40,765 bases of DNA from NCBI GenBank assembly GCA_965554225.1, contig CBEVZC010000014.1, positions 1-40,765 of the forward strand, read 5' to 3'. A program made the position numbers and the translations under genes. Positions 7,247 through 14,927 of the stretch are shown here, piece after piece. Source of the stretch: BMS3ABIN04 sp965554225 (GTDB taxonomy: Bacteria; Bacteroidota; Ignavibacteria; Ignavibacteriales; Melioribacteraceae). The notes under the pieces were generated by a model, which was given only the letters and a program-made list of their open reading frames with translations, did not search any database and had not been told where the DNA came from. The stretch's first letter is position 1; every line of letters starts with the position of its first letter.

Positions 7247-7686
7247 ATTGATAGTCATTGTTCACCGTCATTTAATTGTAATTATAAAATTAACTTTTTC
7301 TTTTACCAATTGAATTGATATAATTATTCAGCTTTACCCCAATTGTAGTAATTTCTTTTTCAAATTCTCAAAAGTCTTCTTCCCCAATTAAATTTCTATT
7401 TTTAGCTTTTGTTAACCATGTTTTTGTTTCGTATAAAGAACCCCTGGAATAATAATAAAAATTCTTTGAATCTCTAAAATGATATCTGCCAAAACCTTCG
7501 CTTATATTAGCTGCAACGGAATCAATTGCCCTAATCAATTGTTTACCGATTGTATCCTTTGTAAAATAGTCCCAACCTTCAATAATCTTCCAAACTTTTT
7601 CTCCTAATCCCATTGACAATTGATAGACTTGTAATTCTTCAAGTTTCATTAATCCTCCATTTGATTCACAACCAATGACTATCAAT
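7247..7686. repeat. 14-bp inverted repeats flanking the four-helix-bundle gene
   Basis: ATTGATAGTCATTG at 7247-7260 recurs inverted as CAATGACTATCAAT at 7673-7686. The two arms bracket the four-helix-bundle gene (7290-7649), 29 bases beyond its stop and 23 bases before its start. The arms could pair into a stem that loops out the gene. A 14-base inverted match at this distance could arise by chance in a 40-kb AT-rich window, so the exact bracketing is the main support. Confidence 0.45.
7290..7649 (-). pseudogene. four-helix-bundle (23S rRNA intervening-sequence-type) protein with in-frame TGA
   Basis: The N-terminal 93 residues (KLEELQVYQLSMGLGEKVW, then QLIRAIDSVAANISEGFGR and the SRGSLYETKTWL block) match the small four-helix-bundle family first seen in 23S rRNA intervening sequences. 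GGAGG seven bases upstream fixes the ATG at 7649; the frame is open further upstream, but that part looks spurious. A TGA at 7368-7370 stops the frame after GEEDF. Reading on gives EFEKEITTIGVKLNNYI and then a TAA at 7290-7292, restoring a normal 119-residue protein with the typical last helix. It is therefore a nonsense mutant or an assembly error. TGA is used as an ordinary stop elsewhere here (14928-14930), so recoding is unlikely. Stand-alone members are common; function is unknown. Confidence 0.75.
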
Positions 7687-8218
7687 GACATCCCGCTTGC
7701 GGGATAAATGACTTTGTTTTTTTAAACATCTCCATTTGCTTTTCTCCACCGGAAAATTCTTTTTCATGATCAAGCAGCCATTTCTTTCTCCACAGTCCGC
7801 CTGCATAACCGGTTAGACTACCATCACTCCCAATTACTCTATGACATGGAACAATGATTGAGATTTGGTTTTTACCGTTTGCGGCACCAACTGCCCGGAT
7901 TGATTTTACATTTCCCATTGCTTTTGCAAGATCGTTATACGAAACTGTTGTACCATATGGAATTTTCAAAAGTTCATTCCACACTTTTTGTTGAAACTCC
8001 GTACCGGCTTGACGAACAGGTACATCAAACTCTTTTCTTCTCCCGGCAAAGTATTCTGCTAGTTCGATTTTACATTGCGTTACTACCGGGTTTATATTTT
8101 CTTCCTCCATTTCCGTATCATCAAAAACAAAGAGAATAGAATTAACGGCATTATCATCGGCAGTTATTTTTATTTGTCCTAATGGAGTTCTGAGGTATGT
8201 AATATATTTGTGTGCCAT
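7682..8218 (-). CDS. ogt: methylated-DNA-[protein]-cysteine S-methyltransferase
   Basis: This suicide DNA-repair protein transfers the alkyl group from O6-alkylguanine to its own cysteine. The signature IIVPCHRVIGSDG (residues 121-133) contains the acceptor Cys125. AMGNVKSIRAVGAAN (100-114) is the helix-turn-helix with the arginine finger, and FQQKVWNELLKIPYGTTVSY is the preceding family block. I chose the ATG at 8218 (178 residues) because AAAGGA lies at proper distance and the product then starts like other Ogt proteins; the frame extends eight codons further upstream. The last residues (IPQAGCH) come from a small inverted repeat at 7690-7705 that forms the gene's 3' end. The symbol ogt rather than ada or mgt is a choice: no Ada N-terminal domain is present. 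Confidence 0.92.
   Translation of the reverse strand: MAHKYITYLRTPLGQIKITADDNAVNSILFVFDDTEMEEENINPVVTQCKIELAEYFAGRRKEFDVPVRQAGTEFQQKVWNELLKIPYGTTVSYNDLAKAMGNVKSIRAVGAANGKNQISIIVPCHRVIGSDGSLTGYAGGLWRKKWLLDHEKEFSGGEKQMEMFKKTKSFIPQAGCH
7690..7705. repeat. Small inverted repeat forming the 3' end of ogt
   Basis: ATCCCGCTTGCGGGAT is a perfect 7-bp stem with a 2-base centre. It encodes the C-terminal IPQAG of Ogt and lies just outside the 14-bp inverted repeat at 7673-7686. It looks like a dispersed REP-type hairpin recruited as coding sequence. On the minus strand it is not followed by a U-tract, so it is a poor terminator. Confidence 0.5.
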
Positions 8219-8269
8219 AATTAATCCTTTTGTTTCATGCATAGATACACAAAATATTATTGGGAATGC

Positions 8270-8821
8270 TTATGAATTAAATTTATCGTTTTCCCAATTT
8301 TTGGAATTATCACATATATAATTCCCTATTCGATTTAATGATTTTTTATTATGAATTATGTGTTCATAGAAACGTGATTGCCATCCGAAATTATAATTAT
8401 TTTCATTGGCAAATTTTGTTACCGCCGATTTGAACGAACGTATAATTGTTGACAATGAACCGGGTTTCGGTGAAATGATCGACATTTTATTTGTGTCCGA
8501 TTCATTTGTAGAGACGTTGCATGCAACGTCTCTACATGTATTACCGTTTTTATTATTAATTACAATTATTCCATGAATATGATTTGGCATTACACAAAAT
8601 TCATCCAATATAACAAACGGAAAATGTTCAGGTATTGCGTACCAACATTCATTTGCAATTTTTCCTATTTCCGAAAAACGCATTTCCCCGTTAACAATGT
8701 TCCCAAAATAATGTTCACGGTTTTTGGTCACAATTGTTACAAAATATTTACCGTTCCAACCATAATTCCAATTTTGTAAACGTGCGGATTCAATACGGTA
8801 TTTGTTTTTGAATAATGACAT
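8270..8821 (-). CDS. RAYT (REP-associated Y1 transposase), intact
   Basis: This 183-residue single-stranded-DNA transposase is of the Y1/HUH superfamily. It has KYFVTIVTKNREHYFG (residues 25-40), the HUH motif MPNHIHGIIVI (His81, His83), the block STIIRSFKSAVTKFA (about 124-138) and WQSRFYEHIIHNKKSLNRI (147-165), where Tyr152 is the likely nucleophile. All catalytic elements are present, unlike the broken paralogue at 1570-2109. The proteins are alike in plan but not close copies, so they are separate RAYT lineages. Residues 96-105 (CRDVACNVST) are encoded by a REP-B palindrome at nearly the same linker position as the REP-A insert in the other RAYT. A second REP-B lies 20 bases upstream, in the 3' end of lexA. 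No clear Shine-Dalgarno sequence. RAYTs are thought to act on REPs; this one presumably acts on REP-B. Confidence 0.92.
   Translation of the reverse strand: MSLFKNKYRIESARLQNWNYGWNGKYFVTIVTKNREHYFGNIVNGEMRFSEIGKIANECWYAIPEHFPFVILDEFCVMPNHIHGIIVINNKNGNTCRDVACNVSTNESDTNKMSIISPKPGSLSTIIRSFKSAVTKFANENNYNFGWQSRFYEHIIHNKKSLNRIGNYICDNSKNWENDKFNS
8507..8536. repeat. REP-B palindrome, copy 1, inside the RAYT gene
   Basis: This perfect 30-base palindrome has half-site GTAGAGACGTTGCA. It is read in frame by the RAYT gene as CRDVACNVST. Its 28-base core is identical to that of the copy at 8842-8873. Confidence 0.9.
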
Positions 8822-8826
8822 TTGGT

Positions 8827-9486
8827 TTATCCGTTCCGTGGCGGTAGAGACGTTGCATGCAACGTCTCTACCGTATTTGTGTTCATATTCCTATAAACCC
8901 CCACAACAATACCAACCAATTTAAAATTTACATAATCTTTTTTAATTACAATCGGTTCGTATTCGGGATTTTCGGAATGTAATTCAATTGATTTTGATTT
9001 TTTGAAAAATCTTTTTACCACCGCTGCATCATCTAAAATTGCAACTACTATTTTGCCGTTTACCGGTTCTAAATTAGGATTAACAATTACAACATCACCG
9101 GTGAAAATGTAGGCATCTTTTAAACTATCGCCTTTTACTTTTAGAAGAAACGAATCCCTCGGCATACGTGCAATTGCGGGCAGTTTGATCGTATCGATTG
9201 CATCGGGATAAATTGTAAGCGGATTGCCGGCGGCTACTTCGCCCAAAACGGGTCGGGGAATAAAAAATTTATCTTCCGTAAGCAATTCAATTCCCCGCGA
9301 AATCTTTGGATTACGCTTAATATATCCTTTTTTCTCAATTGCCTGCAAATGCTGCTGCACGGTTGAGCGGTTGCGGTAACCGAAATGTTCAGCAATTTCG
9401 GCAAGCGTAGGAGTTTTTGCTTCGGCTTTTTTATCGATTATAAAATCGAGTATTTTCTGCTGTGTTTGTGTTAGTTGTGTTTTCAT
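8827..9486 (-). CDS. lexA: LexA-type SOS repressor
   Basis: This 219-residue repressor represses SOS genes and cleaves itself when RecA is activated on single-stranded DNA. The N-terminal winged helix-turn-helix includes PTLAEIAEHFGYRNRSTV (residues 26-43) and HLQAIEKKGYI. The cleavage site is GEVAAGNP (82-89), with Ala86-Gly87 the expected bond. The catalytic dyad is Ser121 in KVKGDSL, where most LexA have GDSM, and Lys158 in AAVVKRF. The body ends naturally near VGVYRNM. The final residues (about 203-219) come largely from a REP-B palindrome and give VETLHATSLPPRNG, an unusual tail. The RAYT starts 5 bases downstream. The 364 bases upstream hold a 20-bp palindrome that is a candidate operator. 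Confidence 0.93.
   Translation of the reverse strand: MKTQLTQTQQKILDFIIDKKAEAKTPTLAEIAEHFGYRNRSTVQQHLQAIEKKGYIKRNPKISRGIELLTEDKFFIPRPVLGEVAAGNPLTIYPDAIDTIKLPAIARMPRDSFLLKVKGDSLKDAYIFTGDVVIVNPNLEPVNGKIVVAILDDAAVVKRFFKKSKSIELHSENPEYEPIVIKKDYVNFKLVGIVVGVYRNMNTNTVETLHATSLPPRNG
8842..8873. repeat. REP-B palindrome, copy 2, in the 3' end of lexA
   Basis: This perfect 32-base palindrome has half-site GTAGAGACGTTGCA with CG outer bases. It lies inside the lexA frame and encodes VETLHATSLP, and sits 20 bases upstream of the intact RAYT start. Confidence 0.9.
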
Positions 9487-9672
9487 AGATTATGCTTTTA
9501 TTTTTTTGACTATTTCGTTTTATATTTTAATGGAACGTAAATCATTTAATGTCGATTATGATTTTACTGATTTTTCATCATAAATAATCAGTACAAATCA
9601 GCGTCCTAACCAATTAAATAAGACAGAGCAACACTTTATTTCCCTTACACCTTCGGCATGTGAGTTACATGA

Positions 9673-9703
9673 GAGATTCCCGATAAAAGCATTCGGGAAT
9701 GAC
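9673..9703. repeat. Dispersed hairpin repeat (ATTCCCGA...TCGGGAAT)
   Basis: ATTCCCGA and TCGGGAAT flank a 9-base loop, with GAG and GAC outside. Small hairpins of this form are frequent dispersed intergenic repeats in many bacteria. This is the only full copy I found in the window. It lacks a U-tract and is unlikely to be a simple terminator. Confidence 0.55.
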
Positions 9704-9756
9704 AATTTTATACAAGTATTGTTAGGTATGGGATTTATTTTTTTGTCATTAATAAA

Positions 9757-9776
9757 TACCATACATTTGTATGGTA
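9757..9776. promoter_or_regulatory. Candidate operator palindrome upstream of lexA
   Basis: TACCATACATTTGTATGGTA is a 9-bp inverted repeat around TT, 20 bp long. It has the same length and the same TAC...GTA ends as the enterobacterial LexA box (TACTGTATATATATACAGTA) but lacks CTG/CAG. It lies about 270 bases before the lexA start. A LexA site is a guess from position and symmetry. It could instead be a hairpin in the trailer of the kinase gene. Confidence 0.35.
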
Positions 9777-9850
9777 AATGTAAAAAACATAATAATTTTT
9801 ATCAAGAGAAAAATGTGTGTGGTATTAAAAAATTATGAGTGGGAAAGTGG

Positions 9851-12778
9851 TTACAAAACTTTTGTCAGAGAGTTTAATATATCATCTCGAAGAAACGGTT
9901 TGGGGAGATAAGCATTAAATCCGGCGCTTAAAAACTTTGCATGCTCGGTTGGGAGCGAATATGCAGTGACTGCTATAACCGGTATATTTTCATAGCCGGG
10001 TAGTTTACGGATAATTTTTAACGCATCAAATCCGTCAAAGTCGCCGTCTAACTTAATATCCATAATTATAAAATCGAATTCGGACTTACTTAAAATAGGC
10101 AGCGCATTTTCCAAACCGGTAGCAAATTCAATCCGTTTTAAGTCCTTTAACTGCGAGCTTATTAAAAGTTGGGAATCGAATTGGTCTTCCAGATAAAAAC
10201 AAGAAAGACCGGTTAAGTTAAGTGTTTTATCCGTGTCTTTTATCTTCGGGATGTCTTGCTCTTTAACTTCCCTTTTTTCTTCTTCAATAGTTTCAGATAT
10301 TTCTTTTTTCTTAATAACTAAAGGTATGTCAGAAATTTTTTCTTCCTCAATAATTTTTTGTACTTCGGAATTCTCTTTTTTTTCAATTTCATCTTCAATC
10401 TCAGCAACCGTAATAGATTCGGAAGGAATAACTTCTTTCTCTCCTTCATGAATTTGAGTTTTAGAAAAGTCACCTTCCAACTTTACGGGAATACTAATCA
10501 AAAATTCAGACGGATTTCCATTGCTCGTTGATATACTGCAGCTCGCTTTTAGAATTTCAATAAGTTTCCGGGTAAGTTTAATCACAATTTCAGGGAAACC
10601 GTAATTTGTACTATTTGCAAATTCGGAAGTTAAAAATGCTATTCTCAATTTTTCGGTTAATTCCGGTGAAATTCCGCTTTGTTTATCGCTTATACCAATT
10701 ATTAGCTTGCCGGCTTCTAAGCGTTCCGTAACAAATAACTTCTCAGTATTTGTCGCAAGAAATGAATATTTCAATATATTAAATAATATTACTTTAAGTT
10801 TTACTCTATCGGCGGGAATTACCAAATCATTTTCCGGTAGAATAATTTCTTTGTCCTCTAGAGAAGGAAGTAAATTGCTTTTTATCTCATTCAGTAAATT
10901 CTTAACGGTAACTTCTTCCGTTTGCGACTTATAATTCCCGCTCTCTAATTGTGCATATTGACTTGCCGCATCTAATATTTGAAGAAGCATTTTTTGATTC
11001 TGGGTAATAATATCGGCAGATTCCAGTTGTTCTTCCGTCGGTTTTTCAATACTATCTATTATTTCGTGAACGAATCCTAAAATCACATTTACGGGTGTTA
11101 ACAGTTCGTGGAACATATCGGATAAAAAAGAGATGCTCAATGCATTTTCTTTCTTCACAATGTTAGATTTTTCTTCCGATTCAAATTTTTCTTTATCAGC
11201 GGGAACTTTCACAAACAGAAAAATTATTGAAAATGTTCTGGCGGTTTTTGAAAAATTAGCTTCTGCTTTTACGCGCGTTTTTATCGCTTCGTTATTAGAG
11301 TTTTTTAGATGAATTTCCGCAAAGTCCGTTACACCGTTTTTAATCACTTCTGCGTATAATAAATTCAGCTTGTCCTTATCTTCATCAGTAACCATGCTTA
11401 CAATAGGTCTGTTATCAAACTGAATATCAGGGTAATTTAAAAATTCTTTTGCCTTTTTATTAACAAAAGTTATAAAACCGTTTTCATCCGTTTGAATTAC
11501 AAAATCACTAAAATCATCTAAAATATTTACCGGGAAAACATTCTCTTTTTTCGTAATTATATTCCCCGATAAATCTTCTAATATATTTAGTATTGCATTC
11601 TTGTTTTCGTAAATAAACTTTATGCTTTGAATTCTAACTAAAAAGGTTTTCCCGTCTTTTTTGATATGCTTAACCGGTCCTACTTCTGCAAATTCGTTTT
11701 CTTCTTTATGCACATTTTCTAGAAGAGATTGTACATCTTCAAAATCAAAAAGATCAACAATGGATTTATCAATTAATTCATCCCCCGAATATCCGTACAA
11801 TTCCAATGCACTTTTATTACATGACAAAAGATTAAGGTTTTCAGCATCGTAAATTATTATTGGCTCGGTTAGATGAGTAATTAGATTTTCAACCATGTTA
11901 TCAGTTAGTCCGGATTTAGAAATTTTATTTAATAATGAAGCAGTTTTAGACTCCGGCGCCGAAAGAATTACCGGTTCTGTAGTCTCTACTTCAAAGCCCA
12001 GTGAAATAATACTTATATTATTTTTTCTTGTGTCCCAAATAGGGTATTTTAACAACCATTTATTTTGATACAGATCACTTCCCCCGGACTTTTTTCTTTT
12101 TTCAATTATGATTGCTTGTCTTGTTGAAAAAATATAATTGTCAATATTTTCGTATAGGTATCTTTCTTGTAAAGGTAATATTTCACTCTCTTTCCGGTCA
12201 ATTATTTCATTTGCTTTAGCGCCGAGTGATCTAGAAAAATTATTATTGACAATTTTATATTTTGAATCATTACCTTTTATCCATATAGCACCGTCAAATT
12301 TATTTATTCTCTCCATGAATATTTTTTTCTCTACACTTGAAATCGGGAAATCATTCTCTATAAACTCAATTATTTCTTTAGTATCTTCTAAAATTGGAAG
12401 CTTAGCCCGGTTTGGCTCAATAATGAAAATTGAAGTTTTAGTTGATTTTATTTCTTCCGGTTGAAAGGAAATAAAAAATAAAGCTGCTTCGTTACTAATG
12501 AATTTAGAAATTGTGCAAATATAATTTTCTTTGCTCGTTCGGATAAAATCATTACATGCAAAAGACATGTATGAAGAATCACTCTTTATTACTTCGGAAA
12601 TTTTGCTGACAATATTTTCCGGGAAGTAATTATCAAGATTTGTTTTTCCCGAAATTCCCGGGAAGTATTCCTTCACTAAAGGATTAAAATAAATTATATG
12701 CAGATATGCATCCGTAATAATTATTGGATTGGGAGCTATTTCCGTTGCAATCCTATATGTAAATTTATCAATTCCCAT
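9851..12778 (-). CDS. PAS-rich hybrid histidine kinase with C-terminal receiver domain
   Basis: This 975-residue protein shows no signal peptide or membrane helix and is probably cytoplasmic. Four PAS-like domains are suggested, at about residues 12-130, 165-290, 300-410 and 425-530; the third and fourth are clearest (EPIIIYDAENLNLLSCNKSA, DFVIQTDENGFITFVNKKA). The dimerisation helix has MFHELLTPVNVILGF with His557. The ATPase domain is degenerate: in FNILKYSFLAT the second N-box Asn is replaced by Tyr, the G1 box reads DKQSGIS, and the G2 loop keeps one Gly. After an acidic and Lys-rich linker (about 775-850) comes a receiver domain with FIIMDIKL (Asp907), AVTAYS and LPKPF, all intact. It may be phosphorylated by another kinase or work as a scaffold. 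The next gene downstream, lexA, is not an obvious partner. Confidence 0.88.
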   Translation of the reverse strand: MGIDKFTYRIATEIAPNPIIITDAYLHIIYFNPLVKEYFPGISGKTNLDNYFPENIVSKISEVIKSDSSYMSFACNDFIRTSKENYICTISKFISNEAALFFISFQPEEIKSTKTSIFIIEPNRAKLPILEDTKEIIEFIENDFPISSVEKKIFMERINKFDGAIWIKGNDSKYKIVNNNFSRSLGAKANEIIDRKESEILPLQERYLYENIDNYIFSTRQAIIIEKRKKSGGSDLYQNKWLLKYPIWDTRKNNISIISLGFEVETTEPVILSAPESKTASLLNKISKSGLTDNMVENLITHLTEPIIIYDAENLNLLSCNKSALELYGYSGDELIDKSIVDLFDFEDVQSLLENVHKEENEFAEVGPVKHIKKDGKTFLVRIQSIKFIYENKNAILNILEDLSGNIITKKENVFPVNILDDFSDFVIQTDENGFITFVNKKAKEFLNYPDIQFDNRPIVSMVTDEDKDKLNLLYAEVIKNGVTDFAEIHLKNSNNEAIKTRVKAEANFSKTARTFSIIFLFVKVPADKEKFESEEKSNIVKKENALSISFLSDMFHELLTPVNVILGFVHEIIDSIEKPTEEQLESADIITQNQKMLLQILDAASQYAQLESGNYKSQTEEVTVKNLLNEIKSNLLPSLEDKEIILPENDLVIPADRVKLKVILFNILKYSFLATNTEKLFVTERLEAGKLIIGISDKQSGISPELTEKLRIAFLTSEFANSTNYGFPEIVIKLTRKLIEILKASCSISTSNGNPSEFLISIPVKLEGDFSKTQIHEGEKEVIPSESITVAEIEDEIEKKENSEVQKIIEEEKISDIPLVIKKKEISETIEEEKREVKEQDIPKIKDTDKTLNLTGLSCFYLEDQFDSQLLISSQLKDLKRIEFATGLENALPILSKSEFDFIIMDIKLDGDFDGFDALKIIRKLPGYENIPVIAVTAYSLPTEHAKFLSAGFNAYLPKPFLRDDILNSLTKVL

Positions 12779-13008
12779 TCCCTTTACACATTATTTTAAT
12801 TACTCAAAATTATGCTGTTAATAAACATAAAATACGTTTTTCATCTAATTATTTTCTGCAAACAATATCTGCTATATAATTATAGTACTATATGTCTGTA
12901 TATAAAATAGAAGAAATTTTATCTAAACAATTTATTAAATATTTAAGACATTTTAATAAATGAAGAAATTGAGACATGGAATGTGAGTTATATCACAATA
13001 AAAATTAA

Positions 13009-13047
13009 GCAGTGAAAAGTTAAAAATATTTTCAACATTTTCACTGC
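13009..13047 (-). terminator. Long hairpin terminator after the hydroxylase-like gene
   Basis: GCAGTGAAAA (13009-13018) and TTTTCACTGC (13038-13047) form a 10-bp stem. It continues inward, with one bulge and one mismatch, through AAAATATTTT. On the minus strand it follows the stop at 13059 by 11 bases and leads into TTAATTTTTATTG. This fits a rho-independent terminator with a long AT-rich stem. Confidence 0.6.
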
Positions 13048-13058
13048 ATTCAAAAGCA

Positions 13059-13685
13059 TTATTTTTTTGTTGACGGAAAATTAGTATGAAAAATATAATC
13101 CCATGTTTTTTGACTAACACCATAACCTAAATCCGGATTTTGATAATGATGTTTAGTATGGTGTTTCTTAAGAGCTAAGAAAAATTTACTTTTAACATTA
13201 AAATGATGAATAGCATAATGTGTAATATCATAGAATAAATAGCCTGTTATAAATCCGGCAAAAAAAGGAGCTGTTAAAACCGGACCCAGAACTAATAAAA
13301 ATAATAAATAGAACAAAGTAGCTAACGGGATACTTGCAGACGGAGGCATCACAAGGCGTTTTGAATCGCTTGGATAATCATGATGGACTCCGTGAAACAT
13401 CCAAATAAGTCGTTTCCCCAAATCACTCTTCGGATGAAAATGAAATAAGTATCTGTGTAGGAAATACTCTGCAAAAGACCAGAAAAATATTCCTGCGATA
13501 ACCATTCCTATAATAGTTAATGCCGTTAAATGATAGATAAAAATACCTCTGTATAAGAAATATAAAATTACTGGTATAAACAAATATAAAGGCACAGACC
13601 AATGAACTTTAGAAAAAGCTTCTAAAAAATCGCTTTCAAACATTCGTACGGTCTCATCTTTATTCGACACAAATTTTTTCGTCAT
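13059..13685 (-). CDS. fatty acid hydroxylase superfamily membrane protein
   Basis: This 208-residue protein is of the sterol desaturase / fatty acid hydroxylase superfamily, membrane di-iron enzymes that hydroxylate lipid chains. It resembles fatty acid 2-hydroxylases in pattern. The histidine clusters are FAEYFLHRYLFHFH (about residues 91-104), HGVHHDYP (about 119-126), THYAIHHF (about 156-163) and KKHHTKHHYQNP (about 173-184). Hydrophobic helices lie at about 33-50, 56-80 and 127-152. AAGG upstream supports the ATG at 13685. A strong hairpin follows the stop, so it is probably transcribed alone. The exact lipid substrate cannot be read from sequence. Confidence 0.88.
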   Translation of the reverse strand: MTKKFVSNKDETVRMFESDFLEAFSKVHWSVPLYLFIPVILYFLYRGIFIYHLTALTIIGMVIAGIFFWSFAEYFLHRYLFHFHPKSDLGKRLIWMFHGVHHDYPSDSKRLVMPPSASIPLATLFYLLFLLVLGPVLTAPFFAGFITGYLFYDITHYAIHHFNVKSKFFLALKKHHTKHHYQNPDLGYGVSQKTWDYIFHTNFPSTKK

Positions 13686-13761
13686 AATTATTACCTTTAA
13701 AATAAATATAATTTTTGAAACGTAAAATTTTTATAATCTAAAAGCAAGCAAATAATTGGTG

Positions 13762-14922
13762 TTAAATTTTTCCCCAAACATTCTTGTTCGGTTTAAGACC
13801 TATCCCCGGATAATCGGTTAAAGTTAATTTACCGTCTACAACTTTTGTCCCCTCAAAAGGGTCGTTACCAATCAAAAGATTTCCGTCTAAATCAGCCCAG
13901 TCTGCCATTGGCGAAAGTTGCGATGCTGCGGAAATACCACAAGAAGTTTCCGTCATACATCCAATCATTACCTTCATATCAAGAGATTTTGCAAGGTTAA
14001 GCATTTTATGAGCTTCCCGCAATCCTGTACATTTCATCAGCTTAATATTAATTCCCGAGTATACGCCGTGCGCTTTAACAACATCCGGTATTCTTTGTAT
14101 AGATTCGTCACCCATAATTGGTAAAGGGCTGTGAGCGGTCAACCATGCAATATCATCGACTTGAGTTTTAGGCATCGGCTGTTCCACAAATTCCACATTT
14201 TGTTCCTTTAACCATTGAGCCATTTCCAAAGCATAGTGTTTATCTTTCCAACCTTGATTAACATCTACGGTTAATGGTACATTAGTTACGGCGCGAACAG
14301 CTTCAATCATTTGTTTGTCGTTCCCTCTGCCTAATTTTACTTTAAGAATTTTAAATCCCTTAGCTTCCCTCGTTTTTTGACGAACAACATCCGGTTTATC
14401 AATTCCGATTGTAAATGTTGTATTCGGAGTTTTACTCTTATCATAGCCCCAAATCTTATACCATGGTTGATTCATTAACTTGCCAACTAAATCGTAGAGA
14501 GCAATATCTACAGAAGCCTTAGCGGCAGGATTCCCCTTTTGGATTGAATCAACATAGTCGATAATGTCCTCAAGTTCGAATGGGTCTTTAAATTGTTTTA
14601 AGTTAACTTTAGATAAAAACTTAGTAGCGGTTTCTTCAGACTCACCTAAATAAGGCGGCATTGAAGCTTCGCCATAACCTACAAATCCGTCATATTCTAA
14701 TCTTGTTATAATGTCTGGAGTTGTGGTTCTTGAGTTAGTAGCAATTGTGAAAACATGCTTTAATTTTAACGTATGAGGTTTAAAAGAAAAATTCATTTGG
14801 TAATTCTTTGATTGTTGTTTTGATATTTTGTTGTTTAATGTTTTTGGAATTGCTGATGTAGCAACAACACCTCCGGCTAATATACCGCCGGTTTTAATAA
14901 AATCTCTTCTCGATTGTTTCAT
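13762..14922 (-). CDS. dipeptide epimerase (L-Ala-D/L-Glu epimerase type), exported
   Basis: This enolase-superfamily enzyme epimerises the second residue of dipeptides such as L-Ala-D-Glu from murein. Enolase-fold marks are the catalytic Lys pair in FKILKVKLGRG (about residues 190-200), the metal ligands in LTVDVNQGW (Asp), FVEQPMP (Glu) and IMGDESI (Asp), and the second catalytic Lys in GINIKLMKCTG. The N-terminus carries SRRDFIKTGGILAGGVVA, a twin-arginine (Tat) signal, so the protein is exported, which is uncommon for the family. I chose the ATG at 14922 (386 residues) because GGTGA lies five bases upstream. A GTG at 14931 overlapping the NlpC/P60 stop is the alternative. The upstream NlpC/P60 lipoprotein is translationally adjacent, which supports the murein-peptide role. 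Confidence 0.88.
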   Translation of the reverse strand: MKQSRRDFIKTGGILAGGVVATSAIPKTLNNKISKQQSKNYQMNFSFKPHTLKLKHVFTIATNSRTTTPDIITRLEYDGFVGYGEASMPPYLGESEETATKFLSKVNLKQFKDPFELEDIIDYVDSIQKGNPAAKASVDIALYDLVGKLMNQPWYKIWGYDKSKTPNTTFTIGIDKPDVVRQKTREAKGFKILKVKLGRGNDKQMIEAVRAVTNVPLTVDVNQGWKDKHYALEMAQWLKEQNVEFVEQPMPKTQVDDIAWLTAHSPLPIMGDESIQRIPDVVKAHGVYSGINIKLMKCTGLREAHKMLNLAKSLDMKVMIGCMTETSCGISAASQLSPMADWADLDGNLLIGNDPFEGTKVVDGKLTLTDYPGIGLKPNKNVWGKI

Positions 14923-14927
14923 ATAGT

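Larger units (their letters stand above)
9487..9850. other. Intergenic region upstream of lexA
   Basis: These 364 bases lie between the end of the hybrid kinase gene and the start of lexA, both on the minus strand. I find no coding frame with family resemblance. The region holds a dispersed hairpin repeat (9673-9703) and a 20-bp palindrome (9757-9776). The promoter of lexA must lie here unless lexA is read from the kinase; I could not fix its -10 and -35. Confidence 0.6.

Noticed and set aside
7368..7370. In-frame TGA as selenocysteine or a recoded codon
   Set aside because: TGA ends other genes here normally (14928-14930), no SECIS-like structure was recognised, and the family has no Cys at this place.
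12779..13008. Short palindrome TATAGTACTATA (12881-12892) as an operator for the kinase gene
   Set aside because: Twelve bases of A/T-dominated symmetry in AT-rich DNA is expected by chance and no second copy was seen.
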